From the NCBI GenBank assembly GCA_002384815.1, contig DGBN01000073.1:1-12922 (forward strand): DNA of 12,922 bases. The letters run 5' to 3'. A model generated the notes under the pieces. It was not told the origin of the DNA. It saw only the letters and a program-made list of their open reading frames with translations, and made no database searches. Each line of letters starts with the position of its first letter. Within the stretch, counting starts at the first letter, position 1. Below, piece after piece: positions 5,875 through 12,709 of the stretch. This stretch comes from Oxalobacteraceae bacterium UBA4003. GTDB lineage: Bacteria; Pseudomonadota; Gammaproteobacteria; Burkholderiales; Burkholderiaceae_D. Made by a program: the position numbers and the translations under genes.

Positions 5875-7288
5875 TGATATCCAATCGCTGCATCCTATAA
5901 CGCAACTGACGAAAACTTATGCCGAGCAATTCCGCCGCTTGCGTCCGATTGAATCTGGTCTTGGCCAGGGCGCGCCGAATGATCTCGCGCTCCATATCGT
6001 CCAGATGATCAGGCAAGGACTCCGGAATATCGCTGGCAGGCACCGGCTGAGTCCATGCTTGACGCTCGGCTTGCTCCGGTACAGGCATGCTGACTGCAGC
6101 AGGCGTCAACGCATGCGCGGCATTCAGCAAAGGTGAGGCTTTCAATACCAGATCCGCCACTTCGATCAAACCCTCGTTGGCAAATGCCAGCGCCCGCTCC
6201 AGAATATTTTCCAGCTCGCGCACATTACCGGGAAAGGAATAGCTGCACAGTGCTGCCAATGCTGCCGGTGACAATGCCGCCGGTTCACCGGCACCAAGCC
6301 GGGTCAGGATGGCTTGCGCCAGCAAACTGATATCGTCCAGCCGTTCGCGCAGCGGCGGCAAATACAGTTCGATGACATTGAGACGGTAGTACAAATCCTG
6401 GCGGAATGTACCTTTACCTACGCAGTCGTGCAGATTCTGGTGCGTCGCACTGATAATACGCACATCGACCGGCTCTTCTGCCGTCGCCCCGACTTTGCGC
6501 ACGCAGCGCTCCTGGATGGCACGCAACAATTTGACTTGCATCGCCAAGGGCAAATCAGCCACCTCATCCAGTAATAAAGTACCGCCATTGGCCGCCTGGA
6601 AAAAGCCATCCCTATCATCCACAGCGCCGGTAAATGCACCTTTGCGGTAACCGAAAAACTCCGCTTCCATCAATGCCTCCGGAATGGCGCCACAGTTAAC
6701 CGCTATAAAGGGTTTGTCGTTGCGCGCGCTCTGCGCATGTATATCGCGCGCAGCCAATTCCTTGCCGCTGCCCGATTCGCCGCTAATTGCCACTGGTGCC
6801 ATGCTACGCGCCAGGCGTGCGATTTGCGCGCGCAAGGCCTGCATCGCATCGGATTGCCCCATCAGGCGCAACGCGGTCGGCGCCATCGTTTTTTTATTCA
6901 CCTTGTCGCTAGCGTCACCCTGGCTGATACGCAGGGCGGAGCGCACCATCACGCGCAACTGCTCCAGGCCGACCGGTTTGGACAGGTAATCGAAAGCACC
7001 GGCTTTCAATGCAATCACCGCATTGTCGGTACTGCCGAAGGCGGTAATCACGGCTATCGGCGTGTTCTTGTATTGCGCGGCAACTTCCTGCACCAGCTCG
7101 ATACCCAAACCATCGGGCAAGCGCATATCGGTCAGCACCAGCGCATATTCAGTCCTTGCCAGATAGTCGCGCGCCGCTTCCAGCGTGGCGGCACTGTCTA
7201 TATCCAGGCCCATTTTGACGAGCGTAATCTCCAGCAATTCACGCAAGTCTGCTTCATCGTCGACAATCAGGATACGAGGAGAAGTCAT
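5861..7288 (-). CDS. pilR: Sigma-54-dependent response regulator, PilR type
   Basis: A 475-residue NtrC-family activator. The receiver domain (about 5-118) has the acidic pair Asp10-Asp11, phospho-acceptor Asp54, Thr82 and Lys104. The AAA+ domain (about 140-385) has Walker A GESGSGKE (170-177), an intact GAFTGA loop (217-222) that contacts sigma-54, Walker B ending Asp241-Glu242, and the arginine-rich FRQDLYYRLN segment. A Fis-type helix-turn-helix fills about 432-470. PilR is known to activate type IV pilin transcription with RpoN; pilA is not in the window. The adjacent PAS/membrane kinase and the ypjD-PP0621-pilSR-ampD order support PilR rather than NtrC. AAGGGG lies 8 nt before the ATG. 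It overlaps ampD by 14 nt. The linker at 386-430 is Ala/Pro-rich. Confidence 0.88.
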   Translation of the reverse strand: MTSPRILIVDDEADLRELLEITLVKMGLDIDSAATLEAARDYLARTEYALVLTDMRLPDGLGIELVQEVAAQYKNTPIAVITAFGSTDNAVIALKAGAFDYLSKPVGLEQLRVMVRSALRISQGDASDKVNKKTMAPTALRLMGQSDAMQALRAQIARLARSMAPVAISGESGSGKELAARDIHAQSARNDKPFIAVNCGAIPEALMEAEFFGYRKGAFTGAVDDRDGFFQAANGGTLLLDEVADLPLAMQVKLLRAIQERCVRKVGATAEEPVDVRIISATHQNLHDCVGKGTFRQDLYYRLNVIELYLPPLRERLDDISLLAQAILTRLGAGEPAALSPAALAALCSYSFPGNVRELENILERALAFANEGLIEVADLVLKASPLLNAAHALTPAAVSMPVPEQAERQAWTQPVPASDIPESLPDHLDDMEREIIRRALAKTRFNRTQAAELLGISFRQLRYRMQRLDINAPE

Positions 7289-7315
7289 GGCGCGCGCCCC
7301 TTACAATTCATATGC

Positions 7316-9004
7316 TTAGATGTTTTCATTATTGCCAAAGATTATGACGAAGCGCCCGGCAGGCAGATTCTTTTCATCATCGGTGCGATATTCGTAATTC
7401 AGCATCGCGCCATTGTTCAGGCACAATTCGCGCGCCAGATAAAGACCCAGGCCCGTACCTTTGCTGGAGGTTGTATAGAACGGTTCAAACAAATGAGCGC
7501 GCACGGCCGACGTAATCTGTGGACCGTCATCCTGCACGTGCAACTCCAGTCTGTGCCCGACACCGGGGACAATATAAACCCGGATGCTTCCGGGCGCACC
7601 GCTTGCGTAGCGTAACGCATTTGTCAGCAAGTTCAAGACGATTTCGCGCAAATGCAAGGGATCGAAACGCACTGTGTACGGTGCCATATCGCCGATCTCG
7701 ATCATCCCCTCCTTCACCGCATGCATTTCATGCAACTCGGCCAGCACATCGTCAAACAACAATCCCAGACAAAGCGGCTCATGATACTGATGCGCCTTGC
7801 GCGATAGCTTCAGAATATCTTCTATCATCCGGTTCAGGCGCGCCACGTTTTCATTAATAATAATCAGTAGCCGCTGTCGACCTGCGTTCGGCTCTTCTTC
7901 ACTCAACAGCGAAGCTGCATGCCCGATTGCCGACAGTGGATTGCGCACTTCGTGCGCGATGCTGGCGGTCAAGCGTCCCATGGATGCGAGCTTCAGTTGT
8001 TGCGCGCGATTTTCAATTTCAGTGACATCCTGCAGAAAAATCACGACTCTATCTTCCAGCACGCCATCGGCATCCACTTTGGCAAAACGCAACTTCAGAT
8101 GCGCAATCAATTCCCTGCGACTGCCCATGATCGTTGTCCCCCCCTGCAGGGTGGTGTCGTCATTCTGCTTGATTAAAACAAAGGTCGGCACATTCGCCTG
8201 CGTCGTTGTATGCAGGCCGGCCTTCGCATTCCATGCCAGATAGGCATCGGCGATGGGTCGCAACCACACCATGTCGGATAATTTTCCGTACGCTGTTTCA
8301 TGCGGAAAGGTCAGTCCCAGCATGTGCGCAGCGGCAGGATTGCTCGTCAGCACCCGTCCCTTGCGATCGACGACCAGAATACCGTCTTCCATATCCGCAA
8401 TGATCAGACGATTGATCGCCTGTTGCACGTGCAATGCCTTGCCACGTCCCAATGCCAGCGATTCCTGCTTGATCAGACGGGCGGCCAGGCGATTGATCGC
8501 GAAAATGATGATGAAAAACGCCGCACCGTACAGCCCGATCTGCGAAGATGAAATGCCTGCATTTTCATTCAGGAGTTGATAACCGTTTTCCGCCAGCAGG
8601 ATCAAGGTCACCGCAGAAACAAAAAACAGCGCTAGTACCAGCGGTGCCAGAATCGCCCCGCCCGCCAGCGGGAACAGATACAGAATTGCCAGACCGCTTT
8701 TAATGCCACCTGCCGATAAGTACAGAAAGGTGATTGCACCGATATCAAGCGTTATCTGCAGCATCAGTTGCAGCATGAAGCGGCGGCGCCAATACAGAGA
8801 CGACAGTACAAACAGCAAGGCCAACAGCAGGTAAACAAGACATGCTTCCCAGAACTGCTGCTGGTCCGGCCACAGCTTCGCGGTACTCAAACTAAAATAG
8901 GTGAGCAGCACCGCCACGATCACGGTACGCGTAAATGCGAAGGTCTGCAGCGTGCGCCAGAAGGTCGCCCGGGCGTCGTCAAAAACCGGTTTGGCCTGTT
9001 TCAT
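7316..9004 (-). CDS. pilS: Membrane sensor histidine kinase, PilS type
   Basis: A 562-residue sensor kinase. The N-terminal 175 residues hold about six hydrophobic segments (roughly 27-43, 54-71, 77-97, 104-120, 121-138, 155-175) with short loops, so sensing is probably within or next to the membrane. A PAS domain (about 195-330, GILVVDRKGRVLTSNPAA) follows. The H-box is SIAHEVRNPLSAI with His351. The ATPase domain has the N-box with Asn462, a G1 box DDGPQI (492-497), the F-box LFEPFY and the G2 box GTGLGL. The second glycine of the usual DxGxG G1 motif is Gln496. PilS phosphorylates PilR; in Pseudomonas it monitors pilin in the membrane. The start is 3 nt after the upstream stop and lacks a Shine-Dalgarno, indicating coupling. 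pilR begins 27 nt after its TAA. Confidence 0.88.
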   Translation of the reverse strand: MKQAKPVFDDARATFWRTLQTFAFTRTVIVAVLLTYFSLSTAKLWPDQQQFWEACLVYLLLALLFVLSSLYWRRRFMLQLMLQITLDIGAITFLYLSAGGIKSGLAILYLFPLAGGAILAPLVLALFFVSAVTLILLAENGYQLLNENAGISSSQIGLYGAAFFIIIFAINRLAARLIKQESLALGRGKALHVQQAINRLIIADMEDGILVVDRKGRVLTSNPAAAHMLGLTFPHETAYGKLSDMVWLRPIADAYLAWNAKAGLHTTTQANVPTFVLIKQNDDTTLQGGTTIMGSRRELIAHLKLRFAKVDADGVLEDRVVIFLQDVTEIENRAQQLKLASMGRLTASIAHEVRNPLSAIGHAASLLSEEEPNAGRQRLLIIINENVARLNRMIEDILKLSRKAHQYHEPLCLGLLFDDVLAELHEMHAVKEGMIEIGDMAPYTVRFDPLHLREIVLNLLTNALRYASGAPGSIRVYIVPGVGHRLELHVQDDGPQITSAVRAHLFEPFYTTSSKGTGLGLYLARELCLNNGAMLNYEYRTDDEKNLPAGRFVIIFGNNENI

Positions 9005-9007
9005 GAA

Positions 9008-9244
9008 TTAGGATGCCGCATGCTGGCGGCGATGCTCGACACTGCAAAATACCGTATGCGAAGAATCGAATACGGCCTCGGAAGCCGGGAAATAAGTCTT
9101 GCAATGCGCGCAACGCAACATGACTTCTGCCGCGTCCTCGGTCGAATGCGGCGGCATCGCACTATCAACCTTGGGCGACGATTTTTTACTGCGGAGTATC
9201 CAGATGACCGCAAGAACGATGGCCGCCCACAACAGCAATTTCAT
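9008..9244 (-). CDS. Small membrane-anchored Cys-rich protein, PP0621 family
   Basis: A 78-residue protein with one N-terminal hydrophobic segment (about 2-17, LLLWAAIVLAVIWIL), a Ser/Lys-rich polar linker, and a C-terminal module containing CAHC (CxxC), a later Cys, then histidines (FCSVEHRRQH). This pattern suggests a small zinc-ribbon-like or metal-binding domain and matches the uncharacterised PP0621 type commonly found next to pilS; that identification is from memory of the family. Function is unknown. Its ATG overlaps the upstream TGA (ATGA, 4 nt), and GGAG lies 6 nt upstream inside the preceding gene. Three nt separate its stop from pilS, so it is embedded in the unit. Confidence 0.85.
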   Translation of the reverse strand: MKLLLWAAIVLAVIWILRSKKSSPKVDSAMPPHSTEDAAEVMLRCAHCKTYFPASEAVFDSSHTVFCSVEHRRQHAAS

Positions 9245-10050
9245 GCAACGCTCCGATGCAGCACCACTTCCAGCACAAAGCGGCTACCCACATACGCCAG
9301 CAACAAGGTGGTAAAACCGGTGAGGGTAAAACTGAGCGCTGTCTTGCCGCGCCAGCCGCGCCACTTGCGCCCGGCCAGCAACACTCCGAACAACAGCCAG
9401 GACAACATCGTGAATATCGTCTTGTGCTCCCATTTGAAAGCCTGGCCAAATAATTCTTCGGAAAATACCACGCCGGACAGTACGGTCAGTGTCAGCAGGA
9501 GAAACCCGAAACCGATCAGGCGAAACAACAATTTTTCCATCGTCAGCAAAGCCGGCAAACGATCAAGCGCCCGCGCGAACAAGCCGGTTTTTTGCACACT
9601 CTGACGCGTATGCAATTTGGATTCCTGCAAGGCCATCAGCACTGCATGGAAGGCGGCAATGGTCAGCGTGCTATAGGCCAACATCGCGATCGCGATATGC
9701 CACGGGAAGAGCACCGATTTGCCCGCGAGCGGAATCAGGCGGCCGGGGAAAATTGTCGGCAGCAAGACGCTGACTGCAGCACAAGGCAAGACCAGTATGC
9801 GCAAACCATCCAGGCTGAAGTTGCGATTTTCCAGCCAGTAGGCAGCAACCGAAATCCATAAAGTCCCGGACAGCATGATCGCGAACCCCATGCGCAGGGA
9901 ACCAGATGTCACCACGTCCACCCACAACGCACCGCCATGCAGCAGCCAGCCGAACAAGGTACCCAGCGAAATGGCCATGCGGTTTTTCGATGGCAGGCAT
10001 GCGCACACCGCATAGCAAACAGCAGCCAGGACAAATAAGTATGTATACAT
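9241..10050 (-). CDS. ypjD: CcsA/YpjD-type cytochrome c assembly membrane protein
   Basis: A 269-residue polytopic membrane protein with about eight hydrophobic segments. Conserved-looking histidines His38, His118, His135 and His209 and the KWEHKTIFTMLSW motif (206-218) resemble CcsA/ResC/HemX-like haem-handling proteins. It is adjacent to and divergent from ffh, as E. coli ypjD (corE) is, and its length is similar to YpjD. The true function of this subgroup is uncertain; proposed roles include cytochrome c or haem assembly and cation transport. It is the first gene of the minus-strand unit. No clear Shine-Dalgarno precedes the ATG, and a -10-like TAAACT ends seven nt upstream. Its stop overlaps the next start by 4 nt. 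Confidence 0.85.
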   Translation of the reverse strand: MYTYLFVLAAVCYAVCACLPSKNRMAISLGTLFGWLLHGGALWVDVVTSGSLRMGFAIMLSGTLWISVAAYWLENRNFSLDGLRILVLPCAAVSVLLPTIFPGRLIPLAGKSVLFPWHIAIAMLAYSTLTIAAFHAVLMALQESKLHTRQSVQKTGLFARALDRLPALLTMEKLLFRLIGFGFLLLTLTVLSGVVFSEELFGQAFKWEHKTIFTMLSWLLFGVLLAGRKWRGWRGKTALSFTLTGFTTLLLAYVGSRFVLEVVLHRSVA

Positions 10051-10393
10051 CGTTTAAGTTTACACCATGTGATTCGCAAGCCGGCGTCGAAAAAACCGCC
10101 GGTTCCCTGCCGGGATGGATTTCGCCTTGCTGCCGTGCCAAATATCGGGGCGGCATTCCCCTGCGCCACGAAATGATTACCGCGACATTACCATCCGCCA
10201 GGAAAAAACGCTTATACAAGATAAAGCCCAGGCAGCAAGTTGTGCATTCCGCCATTTCAGCGCAAACCGTTTGCAAGCCCGGCCATGCATCACTGCATCG
10301 GGTAAAATGAAGTCTGCCTGCGTCGCCTGCGCATATTTCGCCGCGCCGCGCTTCGCCCCTAACGCATCACCTTTACCTTAATCGCCACCATCC
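10051..10393. other. Divergent intergenic region between the ypjD-like gene and ffh
   Basis: These 343 bases separate two divergent genes and should contain both promoters. On the plus strand TAAAAT (10303-10308), preceded by GGG, is a good -10-like element about 85 nt before ffh, but no matching -35 is visible. On the minus strand TAAACT (10057-10062) lies immediately before the ypjD-like ATG. I see no gene: open frames here lack Shine-Dalgarno sequences and recognisable motifs, and an in-frame TAA at 10379 prevents upstream extension of ffh. Confidence 0.6.
10303..10308 (+). promoter_or_regulatory. Candidate -10 element for ffh
   Basis: TAAAAT following GGG, about 85 nt upstream of the ffh ATG. 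No convincing -35 hexamer is found at 16-18 nt, so support rests on the -10 match and position alone. Confidence 0.3.
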
Positions 10394-11761
10394 ATGCTCG
10401 ACAATCTCACCCAACGCCTTGCCAAAGCGGTCAAAACCATGCGCGGAGAAGCGCGCCTGACCGAATCGAATACCGCAGAAATGCTGCGCGAAGTCCGGCT
10501 CGCCTTGCTGGAAGCCGACGTTGCACTACCCGCCGTCAGGGAGTTCATCGGCCGCGTCAAGGAAAAAGCGATGGGCGAAGATGTCATCGGCGCGCTCTCC
10601 CCGGGACAGGCACTGGTCGGTGTCGTACAACGCGAACTGGCCGCCATCATGGGCGCCGATCTGGGGCCGGAAGCATCGCAACTCAATTTCGCCACCCAGC
10701 CGCCCGCCATCATCCTGATGGCCGGTTTGCAAGGTGCGGGCAAAACCACCACCGTCGGCAAGCTGGCGAAATATCTGCGCGAACAAAAGAAGAAAAAAGT
10801 CCTGACCGTTTCTGCCGACGTCTATCGGCCGGCCGCAATTGGTCAGTTGAAAACCGTGACCGAACAAGTCGGCGCCGACTTCTACCCGTCTGAAATTACC
10901 GACAAGCCGGTTGATATTGCATTGGCGGCGCTGGATTACGCCAAACGGCATTATCACGACGTCCTGATCATTGATACCGCCGGCCGTCTCGGTATAGACG
11001 AAGCGATGATGCAGGAAATCGCCGCACTGCATGCTGCGGTCAAACCGATTGAAACCCTGTTCGTCGTTGATGCAATGCTGGGGCAGGATGCCATCAACAC
11101 TGCCAAAGCCTTCAGCGATGCGCTGCCGTTGACCGGTATCGTACTGACCAAGCTGGATGGCGATTCGCGCGGCGGTGCGGCGCTGTCGGTACGTCACATT
11201 ACCGGCAAGCCGATCAAATTCGCCGGCGTAGCGGAAAAACTGGATGGCTTGGAAGCCTTCGACCCGGTTCGCATGGCCGATCGCATACTCGGCATGGGCG
11301 ACATCCTGGCGCTGGTCGAAGAAGCCCGCAAAGGCGTTGACATGGATGCCGCGGCCGGTTTGGCGCAAAAGATCAAGGTTGGCGGCAAATTCGACTTGAA
11401 CGATTTCAAATCGCAACTGGCGCAGATGAAAAAGATGGGTGGCATGTCCAATCTGATGGATAAACTGCCAGCGCAGCTGCAACAGGCAGCCAGCGGCGCC
11501 AACATGGGCATGGCAGACAAACAGGTCGTGCGCATGGAAGGCATCATCAATTCGATGACGCCGCAAGAACGCGCCAAACCCGAATTGATCAAGGCTTCGC
11601 GCAAACGCCGCATCGCCACCGGTGCCGGCGTTCAGGTGCAGGAAGTCAACCGCATGCTGGCACAATTCGATCAAATGCAGTCGATGATGAAGAAGCTCAA
11701 AGGCGGCAATATGATGAAGATGATGCGCGGCATGAAAGGTATGTTGCCCGGGATGCGCTGA
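10394..11761 (+). CDS. ffh: Signal recognition particle GTPase Ffh
   Basis: Ffh binds 4.5S RNA and hydrophobic signal sequences on ribosomes and delivers nascent membrane proteins to FtsY. The 455-residue length is normal. The N domain is residues 1-100. The G domain shows P-loop GLQGAGKT (111-118), the insertion-box segment DVYRPAAIGQL (142-152), DTAGR (194-198) and TKLDGD (252-257). The M domain (about 325-455) has the RNA-binding stretch SRKRRIATGAG (402-412) and a Met-rich finger and tail with paired methionines to the end. The start is fixed by the conserved MLDNLTQRL opening and by an in-frame TAA five codons upstream. Unusually, no Shine-Dalgarno is visible before the ATG. A strong terminator follows 25 nt after the stop. 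Confidence 0.98.
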   Translation: MLDNLTQRLAKAVKTMRGEARLTESNTAEMLREVRLALLEADVALPAVREFIGRVKEKAMGEDVIGALSPGQALVGVVQRELAAIMGADLGPEASQLNFATQPPAIILMAGLQGAGKTTTVGKLAKYLREQKKKKVLTVSADVYRPAAIGQLKTVTEQVGADFYPSEITDKPVDIALAALDYAKRHYHDVLIIDTAGRLGIDEAMMQEIAALHAAVKPIETLFVVDAMLGQDAINTAKAFSDALPLTGIVLTKLDGDSRGGAALSVRHITGKPIKFAGVAEKLDGLEAFDPVRMADRILGMGDILALVEEARKGVDMDAAAGLAQKIKVGGKFDLNDFKSQLAQMKKMGGMSNLMDKLPAQLQQAASGANMGMADKQVVRMEGIINSMTPQERAKPELIKASRKRRIATGAGVQVQEVNRMLAQFDQMQSMMKKLKGGNMMKMMRGMKGMLPGMR

Positions 11762-11786
11762 TTTTCACGTCTGGCAAGACAGCGCC

Positions 11787-11811
11787 AGCCCGGCCAACGC
11801 CGGGCTTTTTT
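11787..11811 (+). terminator. Intrinsic terminator of ffh
   Basis: AGCCCGGC (11787-11794) and GCCGGGCT (11799-11806) form a perfect 8-bp GC-rich stem with a 4-nt loop, continuing into a T-run up to 11811. No T-run exists on the minus side, so it acts on plus-strand transcripts. Confidence 0.92.
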
Positions 11812-12130
11812 CATGCTGTGACGCCTTTGTCGGCACTTCAATGGTGCAAGGCCAATTCTGCGGACGATGCCGACGGCATTTCCCGCTGCCAAAATCAACG
11901 CAAAAGATCATTTTTAATTCCGGAAGAATTCCATACATCCACTAGCTCGAGTCAGGCAAATCTGAATCGCGCGCACCGAATACTGCGTTCACCGTTTTCT
12001 CCCTGTGATCTCTGCGTGGCGCACAACCGACAAATACCACGTGAAACACTCAAAAAACACTTGCGTGGCAAGAAAATCCGCACCACTATTAGCGGTGCGT
12101 GAAGTGGCGCAATTTCCCAACACAATGTGA

Positions 12131-12136
12131 AGGAGG
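12131..12136 (+). promoter_or_regulatory. Ribosome-binding site fixing the SWIB gene start
   Basis: AGGAGG, a full consensus Shine-Dalgarno, lies 7 nt before the ATG at 12144. An in-frame ATG at 12099 would add 15 residues (MKWRNFPTQCEGGLK), but these include the Shine-Dalgarno itself as coding sequence and are unlike the H1-type MATAKK start shared with the gene at 1-146. The downstream ATG is therefore the real start. Confidence 0.9.
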
Positions 12137-12143
12137 TTTGAAG

Positions 12144-12596
12144 ATGGCAACAGCCAAAAAACCAGCGGCCAAAAAACCGGCCGCCAAGAAACCAGCAGCA
12201 AAAAAAGTAGTCGCTAAAAAAGCAGCCCCTGCCAAGAAAGCAGCTCCTGCAAAAAAAGTAGCCGCTAAAAAACCAGCAGCGAAAAAAGTCGCAGTAAAAA
12301 AACCGGCAGCAAAAAAAGTAGCCGCTAAAAAACCGGCAACCGCACGCAAGCCTAATGCCGCGTTCATGAAACCAGTAACACCGTCCGCAGTTCTGGCCGC
12401 TGTTATCGGCGCTGCACCAGCACCACGCACTGAAGTAACCAAAAAAGTGTGGGAATACATCAAGAAATTCAAACTGCAAAACGAAGCCAACAAACGCATG
12501 ATCGATGCCGATGAAAAGCTGAAAGCAGTCTTTGGTGGCAAGAAACAAGTATCGATGTTCGAGATGACCAAACTCATCTCAGGTCACTTGAAATAA
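12144..12596 (+). CDS. SWIB-domain protein with histone H1-like Lys/Ala tail
   Basis: A 150-residue basic protein in two parts. Residues 1-69 are AAKKP / VAKK repeats like eukaryotic histone H1 tails and like the protein at 1-146. Residues about 70-150 form a SWIB/MDM2-type domain (KVWEYIKKFKLQ, then NKRMIDADEKLKAVFGG and a FEMTKLISGHL end). SWIB domains occur in eukaryotic SWI/SNF chromatin remodellers and in some bacteria, including Chlamydia; the bacterial role is not established. The likely function is nucleoid or DNA binding, by inference from composition. The start is set by AGGAGG 7 nt upstream. The repeats contain many in-frame AAA-AAA codon pairs, giving A6-A7 runs. It is monocistronic, between the ffh terminator and its own terminator 17 nt after the stop. 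Confidence 0.92.
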   Translation: MATAKKPAAKKPAAKKPAAKKVVAKKAAPAKKAAPAKKVAAKKPAAKKVAVKKPAAKKVAAKKPATARKPNAAFMKPVTPSAVLAAVIGAAPAPRTEVTKKVWEYIKKFKLQNEANKRMIDADEKLKAVFGGKKQVSMFEMTKLISGHLK

Positions 12597-12613
12597 TTTT
12601 TCAGGTACCAAAC

Positions 12614-12642
12614 AAAAACGCCCGCATCGCGCGGGCGTTTTT
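12614..12642. terminator. Bidirectional terminator between convergent genes
   Basis: Arms at 12614-12625 and 12631-12642 are perfectly complementary over 12 bp (AAAAACGCCCGC / GCGGGCGTTTTT) around a 5-nt loop. Each strand has a T-run after a GC-rich core. It serves the plus-strand SWIB gene and the minus-strand transglycosylase gene. Confidence 0.93.
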
Positions 12643-12709
12643 GTTTCTGCTGCAGTCTTTTATATTTTTCCAGCGCGCTGTCTTACTATCCAGCTGCGAT
12701 GCGCGTACA

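Larger units (their letters stand above)
11762..12143. other. Intergenic region between ffh and the SWIB gene
   Basis: This 382-base stretch holds the ffh terminator (11787-11811), a 13-bp palindrome ATGCCG-A-CGGCAT (11867-11879), a small hairpin CGCACC / GGTGCG (12079-12084 and 12094-12099) and the ribosome-binding site of the SWIB gene. A GTG-initiated 94-codon frame at 11818-12102 has no Shine-Dalgarno and no recognisable motif, so I leave it out. No clear sigma-70 promoter was found for the SWIB gene; a weak TTGCGT (12061-12066) with ACTATT 18 nt downstream is the best I see. Confidence 0.6.

Noticed and set aside
10115..10381. Possible small plus-strand gene upstream of ffh
   Set aside because: No Shine-Dalgarno, no motif, and it spans the probable ffh promoter.
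10526..11674. 382-codon minus-strand frame opposite ffh
   Set aside because: Antisense to ffh, whose GTPase and M-domain motifs are unmistakable; the translation is Gln/Phe/His-rich without motifs.
11926..11951. GAATTC ... ATCCACTAG ... CTCGAG resembling vector polylinker
   Set aside because: Only short stretches match typical polylinkers and the order and spacing differ; no adjoining vector sequence is seen.
11818..12102. Possible 94-codon gene between ffh and the SWIB gene
   Set aside because: GTG start with no Shine-Dalgarno, no recognisable motif, and overlap with a hairpin; likely random open frame.
12150..12340. Short tandem repeats resembling a CRISPR or minisatellite array
   Set aside because: No constant repeat with unique spacers; the repeats are in-frame coding units of the H1-like tail.
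11952..12548. Minus-strand frame with repeated Cys/Phe/Gly motifs
   Set aside because: It is the reverse complement of the AAKKP repeats of the SWIB gene; the repeats are a reflection, not a separate cysteine-rich protein.
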